The translations under genes and the position numbers were made by a program. 11,356 nt of DNA from positions 1-11,356 of the forward strand of contig CATZDQ010000035.1 of the NCBI GenBank assembly GCA_958417695.1, written 5' to 3'. The notes below the pieces were generated by a model that saw only the letters and a list, made by a program, of their open reading frames with translations, did not search any database and was not told where the DNA came from. Numbering within the stretch: the first letter of the stretch is position 1; every line of letters begins with the position of its first letter. This stretch comes from an uncultured Clostridiaceae bacterium. GTDB taxonomy: Bacteria; Bacillota; Clostridia; TANB77; CAG-508. Shown piece after piece: positions 1 through 7,908 of this stretch.

Positions 1-601
1 TGTCAAATGTATGAGGCTGAATTGTAATTCTTTTTTTATCATCCATGATGTTTTTAGCATATTCTGTACCAATCAACCCATCTACTAAATATAAAAAGTG
101 GATTTTATCTTCTTCTTGTTCGAATTCTAAATAGTAATTTTCTTTTTGTAAATCTTCTAGATTAATTTGAAATGCTGGATGCCCTCCTATTCCGAAAGGC
201 ATATCGACATCTCCATCATTAACGACTTTGTAAATAGTGGTTAATTTATTTTCATCTAATCTGTAAGTAACAAATAGCGAAAACTCATAAGGAAATTTGT
301 CCATTAATTTCTTATTACTTTTTAATACATAGGAATGAAAATTATCTAATTTGGTGATTGGCTCAAATTCCATATCTCTTGCAAAACCATGTTGTGGCAT
401 TTCATAGGTTTTTCCATTAATGATGGTTTGATTCTTCTTTGACTTTCCGACGGTTGGAAATAGAACTGGCCAATGTCTTTTCCAATATATTCTTCCATTA
501 CTATCTATGCAATCTTGTCCTTGGTGTATTTTTTCTTCTCCATCTAACTTGAAACTAACTAATTCAGCTCCCATTTTCGAAGTTAATATTTGTGTATGCA
601 T
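1..601 (-). CDS. Aldose 1-epimerase family protein (LacX/YeaD-like), 3' end outside window
   Basis: Translating the minus strand from the ATG at 601 gives 200 uninterrupted codons to the window edge. Family members interconvert the anomers of free or phosphorylated hexoses in the cytoplasm, using a histidine pair and a later glutamate. Visible here are WKRHWPVLFPTVG (about residues 40-52), PQHGFARD (69-76, with His71) and GIGGHPAF (137-144, with His141); these are typical of the LacX-like branch rather than classical GalM. Family proteins are usually near 290 residues, so about 90 residues, including the expected catalytic Glu, lie outside the window. The start is supported by AAAGGAG about ten bases upstream and a good promoter at 655-683. 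The substrate cannot be told from sequence; the family assignment is secure. Confidence 0.88.
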   Translation of the reverse strand, partial: MHTQILTSKMGAELVSFKLDGEEKIHQGQDCIDSNGRIYWKRHWPVLFPTVGKSKKNQTIINGKTYEMPQHGFARDMEFEPITKLDNFHSYVLKSNKKLMDKFPYEFSLFVTYRLDENKLTTIYKVVNDGDVDMPFGIGGHPAFQINLEDLQKENYYLEFEQEEDKIHFLYLVDGLIGTEYAKNIMDDKKRITIQPHTFD

Positions 602-654
602 AAATAACGACTCCTTTTACTTCTAATTTTACTTGCCTTGTTTTTTTCTTCTTT

Positions 655-683
655 ATCATATTGTTTTTTTATGTAAATGTCAA
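655..683 (-). promoter_or_regulatory. Sigma-A-type promoter for the aldose epimerase gene
   Basis: On the minus strand there is a perfect -35 TTGACA (678-683), a 17-base spacer and a -10 TATGAT (655-660, one mismatch to TATAAT). Transcription would start near 648, about 45 bases before the ATG at 601. It lies directly after the stop of the upstream minus-strand gene, so the epimerase has its own promoter despite lying in line with recG. Confidence 0.75.
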
Positions 684-698
684 GTTTTTTGTCTTATT

Positions 699-1919
699 TT
701 ATCCTATTTGCTGTCCTTCAGGAGAGGTAATTCCTTTTTCCAAGCGTTCTTTTTGAATTTCAAATGCTTGGTAAATCTTTCTTACCATTTCTATCTCCAT
801 AGCATCATTTCTTTCTCTGGCTCTATATAATTTCGTTTCTATCCATTTCTCATAATAAGCGATGGGGTCTTCTCTTTGCAGCACCTCTAATTTTTTCAAT
901 TCTTCAAAAATTCTTTGTGTCCAATAATTATTTCCATCGTCTTCCTTTTTATCAAATCCTTTTTCTAGTCCATTAGCTTCTATACATTTATAACAAGAAA
1001 GTGGTTCTTCTGATTGATTTTCTCCTGATAAGTTTGCTCTTTTTTGTCTTTGCATTCCTATTATCTCTTCTAACTGCGTATCTAAAATCTCCTCCAATTT
1101 TTGATTATCTACTTTTCCTGCATAATTGTTTAAATCCTTCTTTTCTACAGATGCATCATTTAAATCCACAAAACGGTAAAATTGTTTATATGTTTTTTTA
1201 GCTTCTCTTTTTAACAAAGCTTTTTGTTCTTGCTCATCCATTTGTGGCATTATTTCTGAAAGCTCTTTAGCGTGATAATAGAAAATACTTTGAATAACTT
1301 CTTTTTTATTGTCAATTCCATGATAAAAAAATACTGGGTAATTTTTATCCTGTCTTCTAACTTTTTGTGTCTCTTCAAATAATGTTGCATATGCCTGTGT
1401 ATTTTCTGATTCCCAACTTTGTAATTGCTTCAATCTATCATAAATAGCTTTCACATCATTTTTATCTTCTTCCATTTCCTCTTGGTAAGAAGGTGCAAAT
1501 ACAATTCCTTGCTCTGTTATGTTTAGTATAGGTTCTGTAACTAAACTATCCCTAGAAACCAGTACTCTTCTTTGATTTAGTTCTTGTATTTTTCGCCAAA
1601 TAATTTCTATCTTATCTACTAATTCCAATTCATCGTATTGAATAGAAAAGCGATAAAATTGTTCATACACTTCACTTGCAGATAAGATTAATTCTCTAAG
1701 CCTATTCCACGCCTTCTTTTCTTCTTTCCCAAGTCCTTTAAGAGATGTTTCTTTACTGGCTTGTTCTTCTCCCTCTTCATAATTTTCTTCTATTTTCTCT
1801 TCTTGCTGTTCTTTTTGTAATTGTTTCCATTCAAAATATATAATAGCATCTAAAACACGTTCTTTATCTATTTCTTTCATTTTATGATTAAAAATAGTAT
1901 CTATTTTTTCCTCTTTCAT
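699..1919 (-). CDS. Hypothetical charged, helix-rich protein downstream of recG
   Basis: I do not recognise this 406-residue protein. It has no signal peptide or membrane segment and is rich in Glu, Lys and Gln; residues 14-55, 68-118, 230-295 and 335-395 look like long amphipathic helices or coiled coil. The short motif (E/K)QFYRF occurs twice (about 86-91 and 245-250), each after a Lys/Glu-rich helix, which hints at a weak internal duplication. A single CYKC pair sits at 309-312; one CxxC alone is not a zinc-finger call. The start at 1919 is preceded by AGGGG at suitable spacing. It begins 42 bases after the recG stop on the same strand with no terminator between, so it is probably cotranscribed with recG. 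A cytoplasmic structural or nucleic-acid-related role is possible but only inferred. Confidence 0.75.
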   Translation of the reverse strand: MKEEKIDTIFNHKMKEIDKERVLDAIIYFEWKQLQKEQQEEKIEENYEEGEEQASKETSLKGLGKEEKKAWNRLRELILSASEVYEQFYRFSIQYDELELVDKIEIIWRKIQELNQRRVLVSRDSLVTEPILNITEQGIVFAPSYQEEMEEDKNDVKAIYDRLKQLQSWESENTQAYATLFEETQKVRRQDKNYPVFFYHGIDNKKEVIQSIFYYHAKELSEIMPQMDEQEQKALLKREAKKTYKQFYRFVDLNDASVEKKDLNNYAGKVDNQKLEEILDTQLEEIIGMQRQKRANLSGENQSEEPLSCYKCIEANGLEKGFDKKEDDGNNYWTQRIFEELKKLEVLQREDPIAYYEKWIETKLYRARERNDAMEIEMVRKIYQAFEIQKERLEKGITSPEGQQIG

Positions 1920-1961
1920 TTCATACCCCTTAAATCCTGTTTTATTACTATCTTTTGTATT

Positions 1962-4011
1962 TTATAATTCAATCATTCCTCTTTGAAATTTCTTCTGTAT
2001 CAATCCTTTTAATCTTGTATTTTTTTCTAATTGTATTTTAGGGTCTTCTTGTTCTATACGAATACACAATTCTTGTACACGTTTTAAAATAGGCATATCC
2101 TCAAATAAATTAGCAATTTTAAATTCTGGAAGACCATGCTGCCTGGTTCCAAAAAATTCTCCTGTTCCTCTTAATTCTAAATCCTTTTCTGCAATCATAA
2201 ATCCATCATTTGTACTTTGCATAATCTGCATTCTTTGTCTGACTACGTCTGACTGGCTATTGTATTTTAAAATACAATAGGATTGATATTCTCCTCTTCC
2301 TACACGCCCTCTTAGCTGATGCAATTGTGCTAAACCAAATCGTTCTGCATTTTCCACTACCATAATACTAGCATTTGGAACATTCACACCAACTTCAATA
2401 ACCGTCGTAGATACCAATATGTCTATGTCGCCTTGCTTAAATTGTCCCATAATTTCATCTTTTTCTTTAGTTCTCATCTTTCCATGTAAAAAAGCAACCC
2501 TATATTCCTTAAAGATTTCTTTTTCATATTTTTCAGCTAATTCTATTACCGCTTTTGCCTTAATCTCTTCTGTTTCTTCTACCAAAGGACAAACGACATA
2601 AACTTGCCTGCCCTCCTCAATTTGTTTTTTTATAAAACGATTTACTCTCTCTTCCATGGACTTAGTTACCGCAAATGTATCAATCTTTTTCCTATTGGGT
2701 GGTAGTTCATCAATAATAGAAATATCCAAGTCTCCATATAAAATCAAAGCCAGTGTTCTTGGAATTGGTGTCGCTGTCATAACTAACACATCTGGATTTT
2801 CTCCTTTAGCAATCATTTTTCCTCTTTGTTTTACTCCAAATCGATGTTGCTCATCTGTTACCACTAATCCTAACTTTTTAAAAACTACATTTTCTTCTAG
2901 CAAGGCATGGGTACCAATTAGTATATCTATCTCTCCTCTTTGTAATTTTTCTAAGATTTCTTCTTTTTTCTTTTTGGTAACACTACCAATTAGCAAAGCA
3001 CATCTAATCCCCCACTTAGATAAAATAGCTTCAAAGCTCTCTAAATGTTGTGCTGCTAGAATTGCCGTTGGTGCCATAATAGCAACTTGATAACCACATT
3101 TTACCGCTTTATAACTTGCTATTATAGAGACTACCGTTTTTCCGTGAACCTACGTCTCCTTGTAATAAACGGTTCATTGGTTTTACCTGTTCCATGTCAT
3201 TATCAATTTCTTCTAATACTTTTAATTGGGCTTTTGTTAAATGAAATGGCAATTCATTAATCACATCTGACATCTTTATGGCTTTACTATAAGCAATACC
3301 CGTTTCTTCTATGGTTTCATTTTTTAAACTCATTAAAGCCAATTGCATGGATAGTAATTCTTCAAATACCAAACGCTTTCTAGCTCTTTCAAACTCTGAA
3401 AAATCTTGTGGAAAATGAATTTGATATACTGCCTGATTTTCTTCTTCTAACTGATATTCTTGTTTAATGTATTCCGGCAATGTTTCTGGCAATTTTCCTT
3501 TGACTATTTCCAAACCATTTTCGATAATTTTGCGAATGGTGTTTTGTGATAACTGATAAGTTAAAGGATAAATAGGAATAATTTTTCCTGTGTTTTTAGA
3601 AGTATTTTTATCATCAAAAACAGGAGAATTCATTTCTACTTTTCCATATTTTATAGAAACTTTCCCATAAAATTTATACGTCTTCCCGATTTCAAAGCGA
3701 TTTTTTAAATAACTTTGATTAAACCAAGTGATATTACAGGTTCCAGATTCATCTCTCACCACTAATTTATAAATGGTCATACTTTTTCTAATTCTAGTTT
3801 CACTCATTCTAGAGACGGCTACTGCTTCAATTAAAGCCTCTTCTCCTTCTTCTAAATTAGCAATTAACTTTGGTTTTCCTCTATCTTCATATTCTCTAGG
3901 ATAGTAAGTAATTAAATCTTCTAAAGTATAAATCCCTAGCTTATTTAATAGTACTGCTCTTGATGGTCCTACCCCTTTAATGTATTGTACTTCCTTTTTT
4001 AGTTCTTGCAT
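1962..4011 (-). pseudogene. recG: ATP-dependent DNA helicase RecG, frameshifted in Walker A
   Basis: RecG remodels stalled replication forks and branch-migrates Holliday junctions. The first part (4011 to about 3145, 289 codons) has IKGVGPSRAVLLNKLGI and the OB-fold wedge domain (about 60-150), then LLQGDVGS. One extra base at about 3144 breaks the frame, and the unshifted reading ends as GSRKNG... at a stop near 3109. Dropping it restores GDVGSGKT and the rest: DEQHRFG (about 386), TATPIPRT (about 412), STTVIEVGVNVPNA, QLHQLRGRVGR (about 565) and the RecG-specific RGTGEFFGTRQHG. The repaired length is 682 residues, normal for Firmicute RecG. All other motifs are intact, so either the lesion is very recent or it is a sequencing/assembly error. 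GGAAGGGAG precedes the ATG at 4011. As read, the protein would lack ATP binding. Confidence 0.92.
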
Positions 4012-4061
4012 TTTTTCTCCCTTCCTTTTCTTATGAAAGTAAAATGCTTTTTATTTTTCTC

Positions 4062-4070
4062 ATTCTAACA
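4062..4070 (-). promoter_or_regulatory. Extended -10 promoter for recG
   Basis: On the minus strand TG-T-TAGAAT (TG at 4069-4070, hexamer 4062-4067) is a good extended -10. Seventeen bases upstream lies only TTTTAA, so the -35 is weak, as often seen with extended -10 promoters. The start would be near 4055, about 44 bases before the recG ATG. Inferred from sequence only. Confidence 0.5.
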
Positions 4071-4203
4071 TGTTTTCTTACATTTTAAAAGAGTTGCTAG
4101 CAAAGTATTTTAAATTTTTATACTTTTTCTTTCCAATTGGTAACCTTATTTTATTTTTTCTATTATTTTGCTAAAAAAGGTTTCTATTTTTAAGAAATTA
4201 CCA

Positions 4204-4209
4204 TATAAT
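4204..4209 (+). promoter_or_regulatory. -10 element of the asd promoter
   Basis: A perfect TATAAT is placed so that transcription would begin near 4216, just before the AGGAG at 4225-4229 of the leader ORF. The hexamer 17 bases upstream (4181-4186, TTTCTA) is a poor -35, so the call rests on the -10 and on the sensible spacing to the leader ORF and asd. Confidence 0.5.
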
Positions 4210-4235
4210 GTACATATCTAATGTAGGAGATAACT

Positions 4236-4280
4236 ATGTTCTATATGGTTTATGATATAAGCGAGGTGCTTTTTACATGA
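4236..4280 (+). CDS. 14-codon leader ORF overlapping the asd start (ATGA)
   Basis: AGGAG at 4225-4229 is six bases from an ATG at 4236, an ideal ribosome binding site. The ORF reads MFYMVYDISEVLFT and ends with TGA at 4278-4280, whose first two bases are the last two of the asd ATG (4277-4279). The asd ribosome binding site GAGGTG (4263-4268) lies inside this ORF, so ribosomes translating the leader would uncover or feed the asd start: a classical translational-coupling layout. The peptide is not enriched in Lys or Thr, although it has two Met, two Tyr and one Asp, so classical end-product attenuation is not evident. It could also be chance; at 14 codons the ORF alone is weak evidence, and the site spacing plus the exact overlap carry the case. 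Confidence 0.45.
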   Translation: MFYMVYDISEVLFT

Positions 4281-5296
4281 AAAATTACAAATTAGCTGTA
4301 GTAGGAGCTACAGGTGTTGTGGGAAGAACAGTTCTAAAAGTATTGGAGGAGAAAAAACTCCCTATTACAGAATATGTTCTTTTTGCGTCTAGCAGGTCTG
4401 CTGGAAAAAAAGTTTCTTTTATGGGGAAAGAATATGTAATACAAGAATTGACGGAACATGCCTTTGATGGTGGCTTTGATTTTGCTATCTTTTCAGCAGG
4501 TGGAGAGGTTTCTAGGACTTATGCTCCCATCGCTGCTAGTAAAGGTTGTGTTGTCGTAGATAATAGTAGTGCTTTTCGTATGGATGAAAAGGTACCTTTA
4601 GTCGTACCAGAAGTAAATCCAGAAGCAATTGCACAGCATCATGGTATTATTGCTAACCCTAATTGTTCAACTATTCAAGCTGTTGTCCCTTTAAAGCCTT
4701 TAGATGATGCCTATCATATTAAGCGAATTGTTTATTCTACTTATCAAGCAGTGTCTGGAGCAGGTTCTAAGGGAATTGCCGATTTAGAAAACGGTATTGC
4801 TCATAGAAATGATGAAGACACCAGTTATCTTCAAAAGTTTCCTTATCCTATCTTTAGTAACTGCTTGCCACATATTGATGTCTTTTTAGACAATGGCTAT
4901 ACCAAAGAAGAAGAAAAAATGATACAAGAAACCAGAAAAATTTTGAAAAGACCAGATTTATCCATTACAGCAACTGCTGTTAGAGTTCCTGTTTTTAATT
5001 CCCATAGTGAGTCTATCAACCTAGAATTTGAAAAAGATTTCGACATAGAAGAAGTAAAAGATTTATTGAAACATAGTCCCGGTGTTGTTGTGCAAGACAA
5101 TCCTTCTTATTATCTTTACCCACTAGCTACTTATGCCACTGGTTTTGATGAAGTATTTGTTGGTAGAATTAGAAGAGATGACAGTATTGCCTTCGGTTTA
5201 AATCTATGGGTGGTAGCAGACAACATTCGTAAAGGTGCTGCTTCTAACGCTATCCAAATTGTAGAAAAATTACTAGAAAAAGAGTGTTCTTTATAA
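4277..5296 (+). CDS. asd: Aspartate-semialdehyde dehydrogenase
   Basis: This 339-residue enzyme reduces L-aspartyl-4-phosphate with NADPH to aspartate semialdehyde, the branch point to lysine/diaminopimelate and to threonine/methionine. Visible are the nucleotide-binding GATGVVG (10-16), DNSSAFRMD (95-103, phosphate/substrate binding), the catalytic Cys130 in NPNCST, Gln157 in STYQAVSGAG and the catalytic His243 in NSHSES. Length and motif order are normal for the bacterial family. The start is supported by GAGGTG at 4263-4268, eight bases before the ATG, and by the GATG motif near residue 10. It is the first gene of a plus-strand lysine/DAP cluster; dapA follows after 111 bases. No hairpin terminator separates the two except a weak all-AT stem near 5297-5320. 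Confidence 0.97.
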   Translation: MKNYKLAVVGATGVVGRTVLKVLEEKKLPITEYVLFASSRSAGKKVSFMGKEYVIQELTEHAFDGGFDFAIFSAGGEVSRTYAPIAASKGCVVVDNSSAFRMDEKVPLVVPEVNPEAIAQHHGIIANPNCSTIQAVVPLKPLDDAYHIKRIVYSTYQAVSGAGSKGIADLENGIAHRNDEDTSYLQKFPYPIFSNCLPHIDVFLDNGYTKEEEKMIQETRKILKRPDLSITATAVRVPVFNSHSESINLEFEKDFDIEEVKDLLKHSPGVVVQDNPSYYLYPLATYATGFDEVFVGRIRRDDSIAFGLNLWVVADNIRKGAASNAIQIVEKLLEKECSL

Positions 5297-5335
5297 AAAT
5301 AGAAAAAAAGTATTTTATTTTTGTTTACTTTATTT

Positions 5336-5341
5336 TATAAT
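5336..5341 (+). promoter_or_regulatory. Possible -10 element upstream of dapA
   Basis: A TATAAT lies in the 111-base gap between asd and dapA, about 65 bases before the dapA ATG. No acceptable -35 is found 16-18 bases upstream (only T-rich hexamers) and there is no TG extension. In DNA this AT-rich a lone TATAAT is weak evidence; dapA may instead be read through from asd. Confidence 0.25.
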
Positions 5342-5407
5342 AAGCCATAAGAGAAATTATAAATATATTTTCTTTACTATATTGCCTTTTAAGAAAGAAG
5401 GAAAACT

Positions 5408-6283
5408 ATGAAAAAAATATTATTTAAAGGATGTGGCACTGCCATCGCCACCCCATTTACCGAAGATGGTGTTAATTTTAAGGAATTAAAAAAATTATTA
5501 GAATTTCAAATCGAGCAAGGTGTAGATGCTATCATTGTTTGTGGTACCACAGGTGAGAGCTCCACTATGACAGAGCAGGAAAGAAAAGATACGATTGCTT
5601 TTACAGTAGATACGGTTGCTAAAAGGGTACCTGTTATTGCAGGAACAGGCAGTAACAATACTAAAACAGCTATAGAAATGTCTCAATATGCACAAGCTGT
5701 TGGTGCAGATGGCTTATTAGTGGTTACACCTTATTACAATAAAACCACACAAGCTGGTCTAATTGCCCATTATACAGCCATTGCCAATAGTGTTTCCATT
5801 CCTATTATTTTATATAATGTCCCTAGTAGAACGGGTGTAAACATTTTACCTGAAACTTGTCTGGCATTATCTAAAATAGAAAATATCGTTGCTATCAAGG
5901 AAGCTTCTAGTAATATCTCACAAATTGCTAAAACAGCTTCCCTATGTGGTGATAACCTAGCTATCTATTCTGGAAATGATGATCAAGTCATTCCTGTCTT
6001 ATCTTTGGGCGGTTTAGGTGTTATCTCTGTATTATCTAATATAGAACCACACTTTACTCACCAAATGGTAGCTGACTTTTTAGAAGGAAATATCCAAACA
6101 GCAAGAGAAGCACAATTAAAATGTCTGCCACTTGTAGAAGCCTTATTTTCTGAGGTAAATCCTATTCCTGTTAAATATGCCCTAAACTATAAAGGTTATC
6201 TATTTGGTACCCCTCGTCTGCCATTAGTTGAAATGAGTCCTGCAGGAAAAGAGAAATTAGAAAAAGCAATGCAAGCATTTTAA
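5408..6283 (+). CDS. dapA: 4-hydroxy-tetrahydrodipicolinate synthase
   Basis: DapA condenses pyruvate with aspartate semialdehyde, the product of the preceding asd, in the first committed step to diaminopimelate and lysine. At 291 residues it has the usual length. The active site is complete: GTTGESS at 46-52 (Thr47/Thr48), Tyr110 in VVTPYYNK, Tyr136 and Arg141 in ILYNVPSRTG, and the Schiff-base Lys164 in AIKEASS. These sit three residues beyond the Escherichia coli positions T44, Y107, Y133, R138 and K161. AGAAGGA at 5396-5402 supports the start. A hairpin at 6309-6336 lies just behind the stop. In spore formers the pathway also supplies dipicolinic acid, but nothing here ties this copy to sporulation. 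Confidence 0.97.
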   Translation: MKKILFKGCGTAIATPFTEDGVNFKELKKLLEFQIEQGVDAIIVCGTTGESSTMTEQERKDTIAFTVDTVAKRVPVIAGTGSNNTKTAIEMSQYAQAVGADGLLVVTPYYNKTTQAGLIAHYTAIANSVSIPIILYNVPSRTGVNILPETCLALSKIENIVAIKEASSNISQIAKTASLCGDNLAIYSGNDDQVIPVLSLGGLGVISVLSNIEPHFTHQMVADFLEGNIQTAREAQLKCLPLVEALFSEVNPIPVKYALNYKGYLFGTPRLPLVEMSPAGKEKLEKAMQAF

Positions 6284-6308
6284 TTACCTATATCCCTATC
6301 ATTTTTAT

Positions 6309-6336
6309 AAGACATGATGGAAACGCATCATGTCTT
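6309..6336 (+). terminator. Hairpin terminator behind dapA
   Basis: An 11-bp perfect stem, AAGACATGATG (6309-6319) with CATCATGTCTT (6326-6336), closes a six-base loop, 25 bases after the dapA stop. The tail TACTATTTAT is only moderately T-rich, so termination may be partial, letting some transcripts continue into the HD-domain gene. Confidence 0.7.
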
Positions 6337-6402
6337 TACTATTTATAGAATATCTTAGGTATTAAAATTTTCTTAATAACCTTCCCTTTTCAGGCTCTTT
6401 GT

Positions 6403-6410
6403 GCTAAAAT
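6403..6410 (+). promoter_or_regulatory. Possible extended -10 promoter for the HD-domain gene
   Basis: TG at 6402-6403 followed by C and TAAAAT (6405-6410) forms an extended -10. The -35 position 17 bases upstream reads TTCCCT, which is poor. The start would fall near 6417, about 38 bases before the ATG. The preceding terminator makes a separate promoter plausible. Confidence 0.35.
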
Positions 6411-6454
6411 AAAAGTTAGTAAGAATTCACTTTCAATTAGGAGAAAAGAAGAGA

Positions 6455-7009
6455 ATGGATGAATTGTTAGTTAAAACAAAAGAATCTATAGAAAATAAAG
6501 ATTTTTATAGCATTATTAAAGATATTGCTACCAATGAAGTGGTTAGGCAAATGAAAAATTATAGACAACATTATGATACTAGTACTTACAAACATTGTAT
6601 ACATGTTGCTTATTTAAGTTATAAAATTGCAAAAAAGTTACATTTAGATTATGTAGCACTAGCCAGAGCAGGTATGTTACATGATTTGTTTTTATATGAT
6701 TGGAGAAAAAAGCAAAGAGATATGGAAATAGAAGGTTTACATGCTTTTGTACATCCTAAAATTGCTTTAAAAAACGCCTCTGCTTTATTTACTTTAAATG
6801 AAAAAGAAAAAGATATTATTGTTAAACACATGTGGCCAGTAACTTTTGCACTTCCTAAATATAAGGAAAGTTTTATCATTACCTTTGTAGATAAATATTG
6901 TGCTATAACAGAATCAACTAGTTATTATGCTAGATTTTTAAATAAAAAGAAAGTGTATCGCTATGCCTATGTATTTCTATGTCTTTTAGGCTCTTTGGCA
7001 GTCGTTTAA
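6455..7009 (+). CDS. HD-superfamily phosphohydrolase, function unknown
   Basis: This 184-residue protein carries the metal-binding pattern of the HD superfamily: His47 in KHCIHVAYLSY, the His76-Asp77 doublet in AGMLHDLFLYDW, His96 and His100 in LHAFVHPKIA, His125 in VKHMW, and Asp146 in FVDKYCA. The extra histidines resemble the binuclear-metal, HD-GYP-like end of the superfamily, but the GYP motif is absent. HD enzymes cleave phosphoesters in nucleotides or cyclic dinucleotides; the substrate cannot be inferred. The C-terminus (about 167-184) is hydrophobic after a KKK stretch and may touch the membrane. AGGAG lies about 11 bases before the ATG, a long spacing. It sits between dapA and dapB but has its own hairpins on both sides, so it may be only a neighbour of the pathway. 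Confidence 0.85.
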   Translation: MDELLVKTKESIENKDFYSIIKDIATNEVVRQMKNYRQHYDTSTYKHCIHVAYLSYKIAKKLHLDYVALARAGMLHDLFLYDWRKKQRDMEIEGLHAFVHPKIALKNASALFTLNEKEKDIIVKHMWPVTFALPKYKESFIITFVDKYCAITESTSYYARFLNKKKVYRYAYVFLCLLGSLAVV

Positions 7010-7022
7010 GACATATTTTGTA

Positions 7023-7066
7023 ATCCAGTATTTGAAAGAAAAATGTTAAATACTGGTTTGTTTTTT
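7023..7066 (+). terminator. Rho-independent terminator behind the HD-domain gene
   Basis: CCAGTATTT (7025-7033) pairs with AAATACTGG (7048-7056); one G-U and one A-T pair extend the stem to 11 bp around a ten-base loop. TTTGTTTTTT (7057-7066) follows directly. It is 15 bases past the stop and only about 45 bases before the dapB start. Confidence 0.8.
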
Positions 7067-7110
7067 ATATTTTTATTATTTCATATCTTCTAATAGAAAG
7101 GATGATAATT

Positions 7111-7860
7111 ATGATATCTGTATTTGTAAATGGTTGTAATGGGAAAATGGGACAAGAGTTAATTGCTCAAATGGATACTTATGAAGATTTTATTTTAACT
7201 GGTGGTTTTGACCAAGAAAACACAGGCAAATATTCTTTTCCAGTTTATACTTCTTTTGAAAATATCCCTGAACTACCTAACGTCATCATTGACTTTTCTG
7301 TTCCCGTAGCCACTTTAAATATGTTAGCTTTTGCCGCTTCTAAAAAAATACCAGTTGTCATTGCCACCACTGGATTTTCAGTAGAGCAAGAAGAACAAAT
7401 TAAAAGTTATGCTAAACATATTCCTATCTTCCAATCTTCTAATATGTCCTTCGATATCTTTCTAATGACTAAATTACTACAAATTGCTGCAAAAGCTTTA
7501 CAGGATACCGATATTGAAATTATAGAAGCCCACCATAATCGTAAAATTGACGCTCCTAGTGGAACAGCTCTTATGTTAGCCAACAGCATTAATAAAGCTA
7601 TGAACAATCGTTATACTTATGATTTCAATCGTCTTCAAAAACGTGAAAAACGTTCTAAAGATGAAATTGGTTTTTCCTCTATACGTGGTGGCAATATTGT
7701 AGGTGAACACAGTGTACAATTTATTGGTCAAAATGAAACTTTTGAAATTACTCATAAAGCCTACTCTAGACGTGTATTTGCAGATGGTGCCTTAAAAGCT
7801 GCCCATTTTCTTCTTCAGCAACCTATTGGTTTGTATTCCATGGAAGATTTGATAAACTAA
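7111..7860 (+). CDS. dapB: 4-hydroxy-tetrahydrodipicolinate reductase
   Basis: DapB reduces the DapA product to tetrahydrodipicolinate with NAD(P)H. The 249-residue protein shows the nucleotide-binding GCNGKMGQ (8-15), VVIATTGFS (82-90), QSSNMS (108-113) and the signature EAHHNRKIDAPSGTA (139-153) with the catalytic His141/His142 pair and Lys145. An in-frame ATG at 7102 would add three residues, but it overlaps the ribosome binding site AAAGGA (7097-7102); the ATG at 7111 lies eight bases beyond that site and is the better start. No clear promoter is seen between the terminator at 7023-7066 and the start, so expression may come from read-through or from an AT-rich promoter I cannot pick out. 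The later steps (dapL/dapD route) are not in the window. Confidence 0.96.
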   Translation: MISVFVNGCNGKMGQELIAQMDTYEDFILTGGFDQENTGKYSFPVYTSFENIPELPNVIIDFSVPVATLNMLAFAASKKIPVVIATTGFSVEQEEQIKSYAKHIPIFQSSNMSFDIFLMTKLLQIAAKALQDTDIEIIEAHHNRKIDAPSGTALMLANSINKAMNNRYTYDFNRLQKREKRSKDEIGFSSIRGGNIVGEHSVQFIGQNETFEITHKAYSRRVFADGALKAAHFLLQQPIGLYSMEDLIN

Positions 7861-7908
7861 AAAAATAGTAACAAATAGTAGACAAGAAAAAATAACCATC
7901 TATAAAAA

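Noticed and set aside
633..830. 65-codon plus-strand ORF over the epimerase promoter
   Set aside because: Its Phe/Leu-rich sequence comes from T-rich DNA antisense to the charged protein's C-terminus and to a near-consensus minus-strand promoter.
2656..3090. 144-codon plus-strand ORF antisense to recG
   Set aside because: It lies wholly opposite conserved recG helicase motifs, has no ribosome site, and its composition is that of an antisense shadow frame.
3130..3150. Programmed frameshifting or transcript slippage on the A5 run in recG
   Set aside because: Slipping on the A-run would restore the downstream frame but give GSRKT, leaving the essential Walker A glycine replaced by Arg; a single extra base before GGA explains the data better.
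4012..4276. Lysine riboswitch or T-box upstream of asd, suggested by GAGGTGC at 4263-4269
   Set aside because: The match is the asd ribosome binding site, about eight bases from the start; there is no room for the remaining riboswitch core, no T-box sequence and no terminator hairpin.
5297..5330. Terminator between asd and dapA
   Set aside because: The only stem is all A-T (AAAATA/TATTTT) and would be too unstable to call.
7102..7110. Upstream dapB start at 7102
   Set aside because: This ATG overlaps the ribosome binding site; the ATG nine bases later has correct spacing and the normal DapB N-terminus.
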